From contig CAKPOF010000001.1 of NCBI GenBank assembly GCA_934169725.1, positions 1-64,000 on the forward strand: a stretch of 64,000 bases of DNA, read 5' to 3'. The DNA is from an uncultured Clostridia bacterium. Its GTDB lineage: Bacteria > Bacillota > Clostridia > TANB77 > CAG-508. A model generated the notes under the pieces. It was not told the DNA's origin. It did not search any database and saw only the letters and a list, made by a program, of their open reading frames with translations. The position numbers and the translations under genes are program-made. This document shows positions 18,266-26,526 of the stretch, piece by piece (within the stretch, counting starts at the first letter, position 1; the number at the start of each line of letters is the position of its first letter).

Positions 18266-18619
18266 AAAGAAAATATTAAAGTAAATAGAAGTGAATTAAA
18301 TACATATATAAAATCTAAATTTAAAGCTTTTGCAGAAACATTTGCTGTGTTAGGAGACATATTAGGAAATAGTCAGAGCGAAGAAAAAATAACAGAAGTA
18401 GAAATAGAAGTAGAAAGAATAAAAAAAGAATCTAATTTAGATAATATAAAAAAATTAGAAAAAAGAATGGAATTAGTAAAAGAAGGTTCTAAACAAGAAA
18501 AGAAGAATGAAAAAAAATTAGGAAAAAATTACTCTATTGAAAAAGTAAATGAAAAAAGCAATACAAATATAAAAAACAATAATAAAGAAAAAATAAGAGA
18601 TGAAGAATTAGAAAAGTGA
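18263..18619 (+). CDS. Hypothetical highly charged protein
   Basis: A 118-aa protein, not recognised. A short hydrophobic patch (FAETFAVLGDILG, about 25-37) is followed by a Lys/Glu/Asn-rich tail that is probably coiled coil or disordered. No signal peptide and no catalytic motif. It lies between two terminators, so it is a single-gene unit. A longer version from GTG 18233 is possible (128 aa). Confidence 0.55.
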   Translation: MKENIKVNRSELNTYIKSKFKAFAETFAVLGDILGNSQSEEKITEVEIEVERIKKESNLDNIKKLEKRMELVKEGSKQEKKNEKKLGKNYSIEKVNEKSNTNIKNNNKEKIRDEELEK

Positions 18620-18655
18620 AAATACAAGAATTAAAAAGAGTTCTTGTATTTTTTA
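18619..18655 (+). terminator. Terminator of hypothetical gene
   Basis: AAAATACAAGAA (18619-18630) pairs with TTCTTGTATTTT (18641-18652), then TT. It overlaps the stop codon. Confidence 0.75.
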
Positions 18656-18710
18656 TATAATAGGAAATTTCTCATTTCCTATTATAAAAAAATATATCGC
18701 ACACAAAATA
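18656..18710 (+). repeat. Dispersed repeat family 2, copy B (partial)
   Basis: A perfect 13-bp hairpin TATAATAGGAAAT/ATTTCCTATTATA (18656-18686) is followed by ATATATCGCACAC. The hairpin is nearly identical to copy A and similar to copy C; the downstream part is shortened. Confidence 0.55.
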
Positions 18711-18721
18711 AACATAAAAAG

Positions 18722-18749
18722 TTGAAAATAATTCTAGATATGGTATAAT
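18722..18749 (+). promoter_or_regulatory. Promoter of the HTH-array gene
   Basis: TTGAAA (18722-18727), a 16-bp spacer and TATAAT (18744-18749), about 40 nt before ATG. Confidence 0.6.
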
Positions 18750-18790
18750 ATAAATGTAACACTAAAAAGGAGTTTTAGGAGGAATGGCAA

Positions 18791-20227
18791 ATGAAAAGAA
18801 ATTTAAAAGAAAGGAACTTGAATAACAAGTATAAAAATAGTGGTGTTTTAACTTTATATAAACGGCAAGATGTAGAAAACTTTAGCAAAGAACTAAGGAA
18901 AGTACTAATGTTTAAAAATATAACAGGAAAAAAACTTTCAGAAGTAATTGGTATGAGTCAATCAACAATATCTACATATGTTAGAGGTGAAAGAATTCCT
19001 AAAATTTATGCTTTACATATGATGGAAAAAGCATTGGACGAGTCTTTTTCAAATTATTACCCTTTGGGAGAAGTGTTAAAACTAGCAATGCAAGATAAAG
19101 AAATAATTATATCTAATTTAGCAAAGAAAATTGATAAGAGTAATAATGAAGTTAGAAATTACATAAAAAATAAAAAAATTCCAAAATTGAAAACTATGAA
19201 AGCTTTGGAAAACGTATTGGAAGTAGATTTATCAAAATATTATCCGGAATTTGATGCTGTAAATACTTTTGGCGAAAAATTAAGACTAGGAGTAGAAGAA
19301 AATGAAATGACAGGAGAAGAATTTGCAAAAATGATTGGAAAGAGTAGAGAAACTGTTTCCAATTATATGAGGAATATTTATACTCCAAGTATTTCTACAA
19401 TAAAACAGATTGAAAAAGTATTAGGAATATCTTTTTCAGAATATTATCCTAGCATAGATGATGCAAAAACTTTTGGCCAGAAGTTAAAAATTGCTATGGA
19501 ATGTAAAGGAATAACAATAGCTGAATTAGCAAAAGAAATACACAAACAGGATGTTGTTGTTTCTGATTACATTAAGGATAGAAAATTGCCAAAGAAAAAA
19601 ACTATGATAACACTTGAAAAGATATTAGATGTTTCTTTTGAGGAATATCGTTGTAGTTTTGACGGGATAAGTACATTTGAAGAAAAATTGAGATTAGCTC
19701 TCAAAGAAAATGAAATGTCAATAAGAGAATTTTCCAAAGAATTAAATGTTTGTATTATAACAGTTAATAAATATTTGAAAGGTTATATACCAAAAGTTTC
19801 TATATTGAAAGAAATGCAAAGAATATTAGGAGTATCTTTTTCAGAATTTTTACCTGATTATACCAAAGCCAGTAGTTTCGGAGAAAAATTGAAATTGGCT
19901 CTAGAATATAAAGAAATTTCGAAAAAAGAATTGGCATCAAAAATAGGAATGAGCAATTCAATGATTCATAGATACATTGTATATGGAGCTATGCCTAAAA
20001 AGGCCACAATACAGAAAATAGAAGCTGCATTAAATATTTCATTTGAAGAATATTATCATGGAGCTGATAAAAAACTATGTGTGGCAGGAGAAAAAGCTGA
20101 ATTAGAAGTAATTGATCAATATGTTGGTACAGTTGGTAAAGAAACGAAGATTGTTTATATGAAAGGAGACAATATTAAAATTAAAAAGAAACACCAAAAC
20201 GAAGAATTAGAAACAGATTTAGCATAA
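18791..20227 (+). CDS. Six-fold tandem XRE helix-turn-helix array protein
   Basis: A 478-aa protein made almost entirely of six XRE/Cro-type HTH units with a 67-68-residue period after the first. Units begin at about 31 (FSKELRKVL), 92 (LGEVLKLAM), 160 (FGEKLRLGV), 228 (FGQKLKIAM), 296 (FEEKLRLAL) and 363 (FGEKLKLAL). Each contains a recognition-helix block (for example GMSQSTISTYVRGERIPK) and ends in a motif such as LGISFSEYYP. The units are diverged, so the array is not recent. A 50-residue basic tail follows. No enzymatic, ligand or membrane domain is seen. It has its own promoter and terminator. Codon 25 (18863-18865) is an in-frame CGG; shifting there would stop after three codons. Probably binds a long or repeated DNA site; role unknown. 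Confidence 0.88.
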   Translation: MKRNLKERNLNNKYKNSGVLTLYKRQDVENFSKELRKVLMFKNITGKKLSEVIGMSQSTISTYVRGERIPKIYALHMMEKALDESFSNYYPLGEVLKLAMQDKEIIISNLAKKIDKSNNEVRNYIKNKKIPKLKTMKALENVLEVDLSKYYPEFDAVNTFGEKLRLGVEENEMTGEEFAKMIGKSRETVSNYMRNIYTPSISTIKQIEKVLGISFSEYYPSIDDAKTFGQKLKIAMECKGITIAELAKEIHKQDVVVSDYIKDRKLPKKKTMITLEKILDVSFEEYRCSFDGISTFEEKLRLALKENEMSIREFSKELNVCIITVNKYLKGYIPKVSILKEMQRILGVSFSEFLPDYTKASSFGEKLKLALEYKEISKKELASKIGMSNSMIHRYIVYGAMPKKATIQKIEAALNISFEEYYHGADKKLCVAGEKAELEVIDQYVGTVGKETKIVYMKGDNIKIKKKHQNEELETDLA

Positions 20228-20250
20228 ATAAAGTTTCAATCTATATTCCA

Positions 20251-20281
20251 AAAAAGCATTGCAATTGCAGTGCTTTTTTTA
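20251..20281 (+). terminator. Terminator of the HTH-array gene
   Basis: AAAAAGCATTGC (20251-20262) pairs with GCAGTGCTTTTT (20267-20278) with one wobble, followed by T. Confidence 0.85.
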
Positions 20282-20293
20282 TGAACACTCTTA

Positions 20294-20332
20294 GTTAAGA
20301 ACAAAGCAATGTATTTGCCTTTTGTTCTTAAC
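20294..20332. repeat. Perfect 12-bp hairpin
   Basis: GTTAAGAACAAA (20294-20305) and TTTGTTCTTAAC (20321-20332) are exact reverse complements, with an inner GCAA/TTGC pair. No T tract, so not a simple terminator. It lies between two terminators in a gene-free stretch. Confidence 0.6.
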
Positions 20333-20342
20333 AGGTTTGAGT

Positions 20343-20358
20343 TTTCGACTAAAAGTAG
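20343..20358 (-). repeat. Fragment related to repeat family 2 (copy D)
   Basis: TTTCGACTAAAAGTAG is the exact reverse complement of 22699-22714 in copy C. Sixteen bases only, so weak by itself. Confidence 0.35.
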
Positions 20359-20367
20359 CTGTTATAT

Positions 20368-20402
20368 AAAAAAAGTTAGAGCTTTAATTCTCTAACTTTT
20401 TT
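20368..20402 (-). terminator. Bidirectional-looking terminator at the tRNA 3' end
   Basis: AAAAAGTTAGAG pairs with CTCTAACTTTTT around an 8-nt loop, abutting the CCA end of the minus-strand tRNA. T runs are present in both directions. Confidence 0.75.
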
Positions 20403-20478
20403 GGTAGCGAAGATGTGATTCGAACACATGACCCTTCGGGTATGAACCGAATGCTCTAGCCAACTGAGCTACTTCGCC
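20402..20478 (-). tRNA. tRNA-Met (anticodon CAT), CCA encoded
   Basis: Read on the minus strand: acceptor GGCGAAG with CTTCGCT (terminal G-U), D arm GCTC...GAGC, anticodon stem TTCGG/CCGAA enclosing loop TTCATAC (anticodon CAT), T arm ATGTG-TTCGAAT-CACAT, then A73 and encoded CCA. Elongator-type methionine is most likely; an Ile2 tRNA with a lysidine-modified CAT cannot be fully excluded from sequence alone. Confidence 0.95.
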
Positions 20479-20603
20479 ATTTCATTGACAAACAATATTA
20501 TAATGTTTGTTTGTACTTTTGTCAAGTAAAAAATACAATATATTTTTAATTTTTTATAAAAAGTGGTTGTATTAGTAATAGAGACAAACCACTTTTATAA
20601 AGA

Positions 20604-21158
20604 TTAATTATCTATAGTATCATTATTATTAAATAAAAGTTTTAAAATATTTGGATATATAGCGTTAGCATTATTTTTCCAATTATCAACTATTTTTTTT
20701 GCTCTTTCTCTAGAACCAGCATAAGTTTTTACTGCAAAAATTGTTTCATTGTTTTCTACTATTTTTAATTTTACTGTATAATTATTTTCATTTTTTGGTG
20801 TGAATTCTGCAATAACGGAAGATGCTTCTTCAATTGTTGAAAATTCTTTTTTGAATATATTATCAGCTTTTAGTTTTAATAAACCAGGCATAACATCTTT
20901 AGTCAAAAGATATGCATTTTTTCCTTCAGTAGTTATTTTTAAGATTTGTTCATCTTCTTTTGTATATACACCTACTAGCTTTGAATCAATTAAATCAGTT
21001 AAAACTTGTTTAAAATAAAAATAGTTAATATTATTAATAGATGAAATTATCTTAAACAAGCCATCTTGTGTAATACCTTCATCAATAAGATTTAAGATAT
21101 ATAAGATTAGTACTTTATTTTCAGCCAAAGTAGTAGTATTATTTGAATTTGAACTCAT
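20604..21158 (-). CDS. DUF4364 family protein
   Basis: A 184-aa protein with an N-terminal winged-helix-like half (LAENKVLILYILNLIDEGIT; NYFYFKQVLTDLIDSKLV; KITTEGKNAYLL), as in DUF4364, and a C-terminal beta domain (ENNYTVKLKIVEN; TIFAVKTYAGSRERAKKIVD). Function unknown; the fold suggests DNA binding. The ATG at 21158 is chosen because AAGGAG lies 8 nt upstream; a GTG at 21167 overlaps the SD. Confidence 0.8.
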   Translation of the reverse strand: MSSNSNNTTTLAENKVLILYILNLIDEGITQDGLFKIISSINNINYFYFKQVLTDLIDSKLVGVYTKEDEQILKITTEGKNAYLLTKDVMPGLLKLKADNIFKKEFSTIEEASSVIAEFTPKNENNYTVKLKIVENNETIFAVKTYAGSRERAKKIVDNWKNNANAIYPNILKLLFNNNDTIDN

Positions 21159-21300
21159 AAATAGCACTCCTTACTTTGAATATTTGCTAAAATTATATCA
21201 TACATATAAAAAAAAGTAAAATAAAATGGAAAAAAACTTTAAATTCTCAAATAAAAGTAGTATAATGTTGTAGAAAAATACAGAGAAGGGAAATGATAAT

Positions 21301-22257
21301 ATGAAAAAAGGAAAAGTTGTCTTAGTAGGAACAGGTTTTGTAGGAATGAGTATGGCATATTCAATGCTAAACAGAGGAGGAGTACAAGAACTTATCTTAA
21401 TTGATATAGATAAAGATAAAACAGTTGGAGAAGAAATGGATTTATCACATGGATTATCATTTGCTCCACAAAAAATGGTAATAAAAGCAGGAGATTATAG
21501 TGATTGTAAAGATGCACAAGTAGTAGTAATTACAGCAGGATTAGCACAAAAACCAGGACAAACAAGATTAGAACTTGCAGAAGCTAATGCAAAAATAATG
21601 AAAAGTATAACCAAAAGTATAATGGCAAGTGGATTTAATGGTATTATCATAGTTGCAAGTAATCCTGTAGATTTAATGACATATGTTGTTTCAAAAGTTT
21701 CAGGATTGCCAAAAAATCAAGTAATTGGTTCAGGTACAGTTTTAGATACAGCTAGATTAAGATATTTAGTTGGTTCATATTTAAAAGTATCAAGTAAAAA
21801 TATTCATGCATATATAATGGGAGAACACGGAGATTCTTCATTCGTACCATGGGCTCATTGTTATGTTGGATGTAAAAAAATAATTGATGTTATGAAAGAC
21901 AATCATCATCCAATGGATAAACTAAATAAAATACATGAGGGTGTAGTAAATGCAGCTTATGAGATTATAAACAAGAAAAAAGCTACATATTATGGTATAG
22001 GTATGGCTTTAAATAGATTAGTTAGAGCTGTTTTAGATGATGAAAATTCAATATTAACAGTGTCTACATATTTAAATAATCAATATGGACAAGATGATAT
22101 ATTTATAGGAGTACCAGCTATAATAAATAAAAATGGAGTTAGAGAATTATTAGAATTAGAATTAAATGAAGAAGAGCAAGCAAAATTAGATAATAGTTGT
22201 AAACTAATAAAAGATATGAGAATACAATCTATAGATAAGATAATTGAAGAAAATTAA
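21301..22257 (+). CDS. ldh: L-lactate dehydrogenase
   Basis: A 318-aa protein. Rossmann motif VGTGFVG (9-15), IDIDKDK, substrate loop AQKPGQTRLEL with Gln83 (LDH-type; malate dehydrogenases have Arg there), ASNPVD, and the active-site GEHGDSS with His176. Reduces pyruvate to lactate with NADH, a fermentative role. A -10 like TATAAT lies at about 21260 and an SD (AGGGAAA) precedes ATG. Stands alone, facing away from the DUF4364 gene. Confidence 0.95.
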   Translation: MKKGKVVLVGTGFVGMSMAYSMLNRGGVQELILIDIDKDKTVGEEMDLSHGLSFAPQKMVIKAGDYSDCKDAQVVVITAGLAQKPGQTRLELAEANAKIMKSITKSIMASGFNGIIIVASNPVDLMTYVVSKVSGLPKNQVIGSGTVLDTARLRYLVGSYLKVSSKNIHAYIMGEHGDSSFVPWAHCYVGCKKIIDVMKDNHHPMDKLNKIHEGVVNAAYEIINKKKATYYGIGMALNRLVRAVLDDENSILTVSTYLNNQYGQDDIFIGVPAIINKNGVRELLELELNEEEQAKLDNSCKLIKDMRIQSIDKIIEEN

Positions 22258-22339
22258 AAATATTTGCATTTTAAAAAAATATATGTTAAAATATCAAAGT
22301 ACAAATTGAGATATAAAACCGTTAGGAGGAATAAATTAG

Positions 22340-22588
22340 ATGGAAATAGCAAAATGGATATTAGTTGCAATATATTTTGTAGTAGCAATATCAGTTATAA
22401 TATTAGCTTTATTGCAATCAAAGGAGGATTCTGGATTATCTTCAACTATAACTGGATCATCAACAAATAATTTTTATGAAAAAAATAAGGGTAGAACTAA
22501 AGAAGGTAAACAAAAAAGATGGACAATTATTTTATCAGTACTATTTGCAATATTGACAATAGTATTAGGTATTATATATATGGCATAA
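22340..22588 (+). CDS. secG: Preprotein translocase subunit SecG
   Basis: An 82-aa protein with two transmembrane helices (WILVAIYFVVAISVIILALL; WTIILSVLFAILTIVLGIIYM) flanking the conserved cytoplasmic loop (QSKEDSGLSSTITGSS). Part of SecYEG. SD TTAGGAGG precedes ATG. Followed by rnr, the common secG-rnr order; smpB, often next, is not seen here. Confidence 0.92.
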   Translation: MEIAKWILVAIYFVVAISVIILALLQSKEDSGLSSTITGSSTNNFYEKNKGRTKEGKQKRWTIILSVLFAILTIVLGIIYMA

Positions 22589-22632
22589 GAAAAAGAGAGC
22601 GGTTTTATAGAGATATAAATTGCTCTTTTTTT
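22588..22632 (+). terminator. Terminator of secG
   Basis: AAAAAGAGAGC and GCTCTTTTTTT arms, with further pairing inside, then a T tract. Confidence 0.7.
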
Positions 22633-22716
22633 ATATAATATGAAAGTGATATTTTCCTATTATATAAAAAGCTACAATCGCTAGCCATTTAAGATTTTCT
22701 ACTTTTAGTCGAAAGC
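22632..22716 (+). repeat. Dispersed repeat family 2, copy C
   Basis: An imperfect hairpin TATATAATATGAAA/TTTTCCTATTATATA is followed by GCTACAATCGCTAGCCATTT, AAGATTTTCTACTTTTAGTC and GAAAGC. It aligns with copy A (CTATAATCACTATCGCCTTT GAGATTTTCTCATTTT). Fills most of the secG-rnr gap. Confidence 0.6.
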
Positions 22717-22765
22717 TTAAATCAAGCGAGAGCAAACAATAAAATAATTTAGAAAGGATTTTTGA

Positions 22766-24883
22766 ATGGAAGAACAAGAACAGAAGGTTTTGAATTTAAT
22801 TAAGGATAAAGAATATGCTCCTATGAAAGCAAAGGAAATTGCAATAGTTATGGGAGTACCTAAAAATGAATATAATGATTTACTAAGAATTTTAGGCAAT
22901 TTAGAAATGAAAATGAAAATACAAAAAAATAGAAAAAATCAATATAAACCAGTTGAAGAAATATATTATGATGGTTTATATAGAAAAAATCAAAAAGGAT
23001 TTGGATTTGTAAAATTAGAAGACCAAGAAGATGAGATTTATATAGCAAAAGAAAATTCTTTGAGAGCTTTAAATGGTGATAGAGTATTAATAAAAATAAT
23101 TGAGGAAAAAAATAAATTAAAAAAAGCAGAAGGAAAAATTGTTAAAATATTAAAACATGAAAAAGACACGATTGTTGGGAGATTTGAATTTAATAGAAAC
23201 TTTGGATTTGTTGTACCAGATGATAAAAACTTTGGTACAGATATATTTATTTCTAAGAAAAATTTTGGTAAAGCAAGAAATAATCATAAAGTACTAGTGA
23301 AAATTTTAAAATATCCAGAAAAAGGGAAGAAGGCTGAAGGAAAAATAATTGAAGTTTTGGGAAATGTAAATGAAGCTGGAGTAGATATGTTGTCTTTAAT
23401 AAAAGAATATAAATTACCTTCAACATTTCCTGAACAAGTAGTAGAAGAAGCAATAAAATGTGGAAATAAGATTAGTGAAAAGGATTTAACAAATAGAAGA
23501 GATTTAAGAAAAGACATAATATTTACAATTGATGGTGATGATGCAAAAGATTTAGATGATGCTATTAAAGTTTCTAAATTAGAAAATGGAAATTATAGAT
23601 TAGATGTGCACATAGCAGATGTTAGTAATTATGTAAAAGAAAATACATTATTAGACCAAGAAGCATTATTAAGAGGAACTAGTATATATATGCTAGGCAG
23701 GGTAATTCCTATGTTGCCACGAGAATTGTCAAATGGAATATGTAGTTTAAATGCAGGAGAAGATAGGCTAACTTTATCTTGTAGTATGGAAATAAACAAA
23801 AATGGTGAGGTTATTTCTTCTGATATATATAAAGCAGTTATAAATGTTACTGAAAGAATGTCGTATAAAAATGTACAAAAAATACTAGATAATTCTGATA
23901 AAGAGGTTGTGCAAAAATATAATAAATATATAAATGAATTTAAAGTAATGAAAGAATTGGCACAAATATTAAAAAATAGAAGATTAGAAAAAGGATATTT
24001 GAATTTAGACATTCCAGAAAGTAAAATAGAACTTGATATAGATGGAAGAGTTACTAATATATCTAAATATGAAACAAGTTTTGCAAACGAAATTATAGAA
24101 CAATTTATGCTATCTGCAAATGAAACAATTGCTGAGAAATTTTTCTGGCTAAATGCACCATTTATTTATAGAATACATGAAAAACCAGATTATGAAAAAG
24201 TTCAAGAATTAAATAAATTTTTGTTTAATTTTGGACTAAAAATAAAAGCAAATAAAGAAAATATATATCCAAAGGAATTTTCTAAAATTTTAGAAGAAGT
24301 AAAAGGTAAAGAAGAAGAAAAAGTTATATCAAATTTAATTTTAAGAACTTTAAAGGTAGCAAAATATGATGAAAAAAATGAAGGGCATTTTGGAATAGCA
24401 AGTAAATATTATTGTCACTTTACATCACCAATTAGAAGATATCCAGATTTATTCATACATAGAATTATATCAGCATATTTAGAAAATAATTATGATGTGG
24501 ATGACAAATTTGTTGAAAAATACATGAAAAAAGCTGAAGAAAGAGCAAAGCAATCTTCTGAAAGAGAAAAAATAGCAACAAAGGTAGAAAGAGAAAGTGA
24601 AGATATAAAAAAAGCAGAATATATGGAAAGTAGAATAGGGCAAGAATATAGTGGAATTATATCATCTGTAACATCTTTTGGTATATTTGTTGAATTAGAA
24701 AATACAGTTGAAGGTTTAATCAGATTTGAGAACCTTGGAGACGAATATTTTATATATGATGAAGACAGAAAAAGACTAATAGGAGAAAAAACAAATACAA
24801 CTTATAAAATTGGTGACAAGATAAATATTAGAGTAAAAGATGCAAATAAATTATTACGAACTATAGATTTTGAAAAAATATAA
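22766..24883 (+). CDS. rnr: Ribonuclease R
   Basis: A 705-aa RNase II-family 3'-5' exonuclease: N-terminal winged helix (VLNLIKDKEYAPMKAKEIA), two cold-shock OB domains (GFGFVKLEDQEDEIYIAKEN; RNFGFVVPDDKNFGTDIFIS), the RNB catalytic domain with acidic motif DGDDAKDLDDAI, SPIRRYPDL, and a C-terminal S1 domain (YSGIISSVTSFGIFVELENT). Degrades structured RNA and takes part in ribosome rescue with tmRNA. SD AAAGGA precedes ATG. Ends just before a palindromic element. Confidence 0.95.
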   Translation: MEEQEQKVLNLIKDKEYAPMKAKEIAIVMGVPKNEYNDLLRILGNLEMKMKIQKNRKNQYKPVEEIYYDGLYRKNQKGFGFVKLEDQEDEIYIAKENSLRALNGDRVLIKIIEEKNKLKKAEGKIVKILKHEKDTIVGRFEFNRNFGFVVPDDKNFGTDIFISKKNFGKARNNHKVLVKILKYPEKGKKAEGKIIEVLGNVNEAGVDMLSLIKEYKLPSTFPEQVVEEAIKCGNKISEKDLTNRRDLRKDIIFTIDGDDAKDLDDAIKVSKLENGNYRLDVHIADVSNYVKENTLLDQEALLRGTSIYMLGRVIPMLPRELSNGICSLNAGEDRLTLSCSMEINKNGEVISSDIYKAVINVTERMSYKNVQKILDNSDKEVVQKYNKYINEFKVMKELAQILKNRRLEKGYLNLDIPESKIELDIDGRVTNISKYETSFANEIIEQFMLSANETIAEKFFWLNAPFIYRIHEKPDYEKVQELNKFLFNFGLKIKANKENIYPKEFSKILEEVKGKEEEKVISNLILRTLKVAKYDEKNEGHFGIASKYYCHFTSPIRRYPDLFIHRIISAYLENNYDVDDKFVEKYMKKAEERAKQSSEREKIATKVERESEDIKKAEYMESRIGQEYSGIISSVTSFGIFVELENTVEGLIRFENLGDEYFIYDEDRKRLIGEKTNTTYKIGDKINIRVKDANKLLRTIDFEKI

Positions 24884-24891
24884 AAGTTATT

Positions 24892-25107
24892 GTTACAATT
24901 CACAGCTCAAAATATTTAACTTATAAAAATTTAATAATATATTGTTTTGAAATACCGCGTAAGCGATCAAACGAACGATAGTGAGTGCGATTTGGAGCAA
25001 ACTACATACTAGTAATTTTAATATGTGGTTTGCGACACACAAGGTATGAAAAAACAATATATTATTAAATTTAAAAACGATTTATTTTTTAAACTGTGAA
25101 TTGTAAC
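24892..25107. repeat. Long palindromic dispersed element, copy 2
   Basis: Perfect 14-bp ends GTTACAATTCACAG (24892-24905) and CTGTGAATTGTAAC (25094-25107). Inner inverted arms AATTTAATAATATATTGTTT and AACAATATATTATTAAATTT surround a core (about 24950-25052) that matches copy 1 in reverse orientation: ATACCGCGTAAGCGATCAAA, CGAACGATAGTGAGTGCGAT, a GCAAACTACAT/ATGTGGTTTGC hairpin and CAAGGTATG. The outer ends differ between copies while the core is shared. Confidence 0.8.
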
Positions 25108-25110
25108 AAG

Positions 25111-25287
25111 TTATTTTATAATTAATGTAACAATAAATAATATGACCGTTAATATTGAAAATACAATAACAAAACTTCCACCAAATTTATTGTTATTTTT
25201 GAATTCATAAATACCGTAACAAATAGCAATTTTTAAAATATATAAACTAAGTATTATAAAAAATACAAATTCTGCAGTTGTGAGCAT
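25111..25287 (-). CDS. Small two-helix membrane protein, candidate germinant receptor D subunit
   Basis: A 58-aa ORF not obvious in automatic calls. ATG (25287) lies 15 nt after the gerC stop with a perfect SD (AGGAGGTAA) in between. Two hydrophobic helices (FVFFIILSLYILKIAICYGI and FVIVFSILTVILFIVTLII) are joined by KNNNKFGG. Some Bacillus germinant receptor operons carry a fourth gene for a small two-helix D subunit; the position, size and topology here match that, but I cannot show homology. It ends next to palindromic element copy 2. Confidence 0.7.
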   Translation of the reverse strand: MLTTAEFVFFIILSLYILKIAICYGIYEFKNNNKFGGSFVIVFSILTVILFIVTLIIK

Positions 25288-25302
25288 ATTTACCTCCTAT
25301 AA

Positions 25303-26526
25303 TTAGCTTTCTGTTAACAATAAAGAAGATTGAATTGAAGAATCTATATTAACATTAAAAAAAGAATCTTTATATTTTTCATTCCAATTATAATTAACAA
25401 AATCTTTGGAAGAAATAAAACTTCTCTTTGATTTATTACCTAAATTATTTATATCTGATTCAAAGTTTTTCGAGGTTTTATATAAATAATCTGTTATAGC
25501 AGATTTTAAATAACTATTAGCTGAATCAGAAATACTTTTTAAGACATTAGGTGAAAGGTAATCAGAATTTTCTTCCATAGAGTATATTCTACCTTTAAAT
25601 TTGAAGTCGATATTAATATATGGGGAACCATTAGTAATATCGATTTTTAATTTTGGAGAAGATCTTGGTGTTATATATAAATCTAAATATGAATTTGATT
25701 TATCTGGATTAGGTACAGATATTAAAAATCCATCATCTTTATTATTTACAAGCAAGAAACACAGAGTTTCTATTGAATTTAGTTCACCAACTAATGTATC
25801 ATCCTTAAATACAGCTAGTCCCATGTTTTCTGAATTAGATTTTCCTGTGATAGTTGATGAGTTTGATTTAGAAGTAAAATCTTTTTCAGAATCTACATTA
25901 CTAGTATAATTTGTTGTATCTGTAGTTATTCCTCCTAAAATAGCACATGGTTGACAAGATTGACCGAGTAAATTATCAAAAAAGTTACCAATAGTTGCAT
26001 TTACAGTAAATCCTGTACGTTTACTTGAATTAGAGAAAACTTCATAATATTTTGTTATTAAATTTTCAAATATAGGTTTTGAATTTTCTAAATATTGTTT
26101 AGCAGAACATTTTGAAACTACAATATTTGTGGATGGTCTAATTTGAGCTTCATTAACTAATGTGTATATTTCATCTGATATACCTTTTGAAGCAAGCTCT
26201 TCAGAAAATGCAACTACTTTACAATGAGACAAATTAACTTCTTTTCCAATATATGAGTTCATTAAATTAATACCTGATGGGATAGATGATGTTTCAACAG
26301 TGTAAATTATTGAGGGAGCTTGTTCTGAACTACCAGATTCAGAAACAGAAACAGCATTAGTAAATTGAAAGGTTATTTTTAATTTATTTTGTGTAGAAAC
26401 ATCAATTCCCATTGCTACCACTACCGCTAAGTTTTCAAGGTTTAAACTAGAATAAGAAGAGGAAAAAGCGACAAGAAGTATTATAATTAATATGAGTATA
26501 AAAAGTTTAATTAAAAATTTATTCAT
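25303..26526 (-). CDS. gerC: Spore germination protein GerC family (Ger(x)C), lacking lipobox cysteine
   Basis: A 407-aa protein. An N-terminal hydrophobic segment (FLIKLFILILIIILLVAF) is followed by the GerC domains (LENLAVVVAMGIDVSTQ; IYTVETSSIPSGINLMNSYI; VNLSHCKVVAFSEELA). C subunits of inner-membrane germinant receptors are normally lipoproteins, but the signal region reads AFSSSYSSLNLE with no cysteine, so lipidation at the usual place is impossible and the segment probably stays as an anchor. It overlaps gerB by 8 bp. Confidence 0.9.
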   Translation of the reverse strand: MNKFLIKLFILILIIILLVAFSSSYSSLNLENLAVVVAMGIDVSTQNKLKITFQFTNAVSVSESGSSEQAPSIIYTVETSSIPSGINLMNSYIGKEVNLSHCKVVAFSEELASKGISDEIYTLVNEAQIRPSTNIVVSKCSAKQYLENSKPIFENLITKYYEVFSNSSKRTGFTVNATIGNFFDNLLGQSCQPCAILGGITTDTTNYTSNVDSEKDFTSKSNSSTITGKSNSENMGLAVFKDDTLVGELNSIETLCFLLVNNKDDGFLISVPNPDKSNSYLDLYITPRSSPKLKIDITNGSPYINIDFKFKGRIYSMEENSDYLSPNVLKSISDSANSYLKSAITDYLYKTSKNFESDINNLGNKSKRSFISSKDFVNYNWNEKYKDSFFNVNIDSSIQSSLLLTES

